Part shown: in pieces, positions 38,290-39,547 of the stretch
Position numbering within the stretch: the stretch's first letter is position 1
Layout of the letters: every line of letters begins with the position of its first letter
The notes under the pieces: generated by a model
What the model was told of the DNA's origin: nothing
Database searches by the model: none
Seen by the model: the letters and a program-made list of their open reading frames with translations, nothing else
IMG/VR virus record: IMGVR_UViG_3300009192_000025
Span: 1-39,547 of that record
Length of the DNA stretch: 39,547 nt
Direction: 5' to 3' (one strand)
DNA from: a virus
Made by a program: the position numbers and the translations under genes

Positions 38290-39502
38290 ACTTGTCCCGC
38301 TTGGCCTTGGTCATGCCGACTTCCAATGCCTCAAGGTAGTCGGCATACCACTGCATCATCTTCCGTCTCTGCTCAAGGTACGACGCCTGGTTGTACACGC
38401 CCTCCAACCCGATCGGCTTGTGCGCAAGCTGCATCTCCGTCCACTGTAACGGCCATCCATGCTCACTCAGCAGCGTCTTGGCCGTGTGGCGGGCTCCATG
38501 CCCCGTCATCCTCTCCTTATACCCTGCATTCGAGAAGCAGCGATTGATCGCAGCATCCGACAGTACAGGTAGCTTTGCCCCCTCCCCAGTGAATACATAC
38601 TTCGATCGTCCAGAAAGAGGACGCATCTCTTCAAGTGCTTGCAGTGCTTGACGACAAAGTGGCACGACATGATCGCGGCGCATCTTCATCTTTTCCGCGG
38701 GGATATGCCACGACTTGCCCTTGATCTCGGTCCATTCCATCCATCGCACCATGCCTGGCCGCGATGCCGTCCACACGACCATCCAAGCAGCCAAGCGAGT
38801 AGACCGGCGGCTGGTTGTCATACGCAGCGCACGCAGAAAGTCTGGTAGATCTTCTTCCAGTAGATGAGGACGAGGCTTGGAGACAGGTGCCGGCGCCGCA
38901 ACGTCCAGCAGGTTCGAAGCCGGGTTGTTCTCGCAATAGCCGTGAGCAATGGCGAAGTCGAAGATCCGGCGCAGAAAAGCCCGGGACTTCTCGGCAATAT
39001 TGAAAGCCTTGCGGGCCTCAATGCCTTTCTGAACGCGCACGCAGTCAGCCCGTGACACATCAGCAACTGCCATATCTCCCAGTGCAGGCAACGCATCATT
39101 ATCGAGCCAATGCCTCATCTTGGTCAGCGTCTTGGCCGATCTCCCCTGCATCTGCTTGTGCTCGTACCACTGCTCCGCGACAACCCCAAAGGTCCGGACA
39201 CCACCGCCCCCTCTAAGGTGCTCCCGGGGATCAATGCCGTCGGCTACCAGCTCGGCAATCTGAATAGCTTGAGCTCGCGCTTTCTTGGCCTTGGTGTCCG
39301 GGTAACCCCCTACTCCCATGAACGACCACTTTTGCGTGATCGGGTGTTTGTAGCGAACCTCCCAGCGCTTGCGGCCAGTTGGCGACACGACGAAGTAGAG
39401 ACGGTCCAGGCCATAGGCCTCACGATACTCACGCGCTTCTGGCTCGAGGGTAGACAACACGGTGTCTGCAAGCGGTCGCCGCTTGATAGCATCACGCTTC
39501 AT
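38258..39502 (-). CDS. int: Tyrosine integrase, P4 type
   Basis: 414 aa from ATG 39502 (MKRDAIKRRPLAD), which begins where P4-type integrases usually begin; the frame stays open to the last base (ATG 39547), but that extension is encoded by octamer repeats and is doubtful. N-terminal DUF4102-like arm-binding domain (DRLYFVVSPTGRKRWEVRY, SFMGVGGYPDTKAKKAR). Catalytic residues Arg248 (TASRPGM), His335 and Arg338 (GHGARHT), His361 (LAH) and Tyr370 (GVYNQASYLEQRR) are all present, so it should be active in integration and excision. Confidence 0.96.
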   Translation of the reverse strand: MKRDAIKRRPLADTVLSTLEPEAREYREAYGLDRLYFVVSPTGRKRWEVRYKHPITQKWSFMGVGGYPDTKAKKARAQAIQIAELVADGIDPREHLRGGGGVRTFGVVAEQWYEHKQMQGRSAKTLTKMRHWLDNDALPALGDMAVADVSRADCVRVQKGIEARKAFNIAEKSRAFLRRIFDFAIAHGYCENNPASNLLDVAAPAPVSKPRPHLLEEDLPDFLRALRMTTSRRSTRLAAWMVVWTASRPGMVRWMEWTEIKGKSWHIPAEKMKMRRDHVVPLCRQALQALEEMRPLSGRSKYVFTGEGAKLPVLSDAAINRCFSNAGYKERMTGHGARHTAKTLLSEHGWPLQWTEMQLAHKPIGLEGVYNQASYLEQRRKMMQWYADYLEALEVGMTKAKRDKFKRRQRDVTA

Positions 39503-39537
39503 GTATGGTGCCCATGTATGGTGGAACCTCACCATAC
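39503..39537. repeat. Octamer repeats at the integrase start (possible arm sites/operator)
   Basis: GTATGGTG occurs at 39503-39510 and 39516-39523 (direct, 13 bp apart) and inverted at 39530-39537 (CACCATAC) with a 6-bp spacer. No copy of a longer core was noticed at the left end, so an attachment core is not shown. Confidence 0.55.
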
Positions 39538-39547
39538 ACCACACCAT

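Overview
The window reads as an almost complete lambda-like temperate siphophage (prophage) of a GC-rich gammaproteobacterium. The host is probably Halomonadaceae-like (Halomonas/Cobetia); I infer this from base composition and protein style, and no host gene or 16S sequence is present to prove it. The order is integrase/AlpA, early-left operon, CI/Cro switch, replication, nin-like region, late-regulator candidate, lysis, terminase, HK97-type head, siphovirus tail. No tRNA, IS element or CRISPR array was seen.

Right to left: 38.26-39.50 kb (-) is a P4-type tyrosine integrase, convergent with an AlpA-type excisionase. 34.5-38.3 kb (+) is the PL-type operon: small membrane protein, a structured 566-bp leader with a perfect rrn-type boxA and two tandem terminators, ssb, a 34-aa membrane microprotein, an unknown gene, an orphan C5-cytosine methyltransferase, and a DnaJ-type zinc protein. 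33.3-34.6 kb is the immunity region (cI +, cro -), with GTAC-centred operator half-sites on both sides of cI. 29.2-33.3 kb (-) is the PR operon: CII-like regulator, two small genes, O-like and P-like replication proteins, a winged-helix protein, a zinc finger, an unknown protein and a VRR-NUC nuclease, many of them coupled by ATGA overlaps.

From 29.2 kb to 1.4 kb (-) lie the late genes. A 185-aa protein occupies the lambda Q position and is followed at once by a candidate PR' promoter and a tR'-like terminator. Then come a GH104 endolysin, a holin, Rz/Rz1 spanins, an HNH nuclease, terminases, portal, prohead protease, capsid, connectors, tail tube, tape measure and large tail-tip/fibre proteins. 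Several intrinsic-terminator-like hairpins, three of them near-identical, lie inside this transcription unit, so processive antitermination is expected.

Three accessory islands stand out. (1) An AT-rich two-gene cassette (10.45-12.12 kb; four-TM protein plus 325-aa soluble protein) has its own TATAAT promoter and a perfect-palindrome terminator inside the tail operon; it is the best candidate for an undescribed exclusion or defence module. (2) Three DUF2188-like small genes lie on the opposite strand in the lysis/packaging junction. One sits between two ~164-bp copies of the Rz/Rz1 overlap, and one is broken by two in-frame stops. (3) Beyond the tail genes are a membrane-anchored cold-shock/zinc-ribbon protein and an AT-rich 256-aa membrane-anchored protein.
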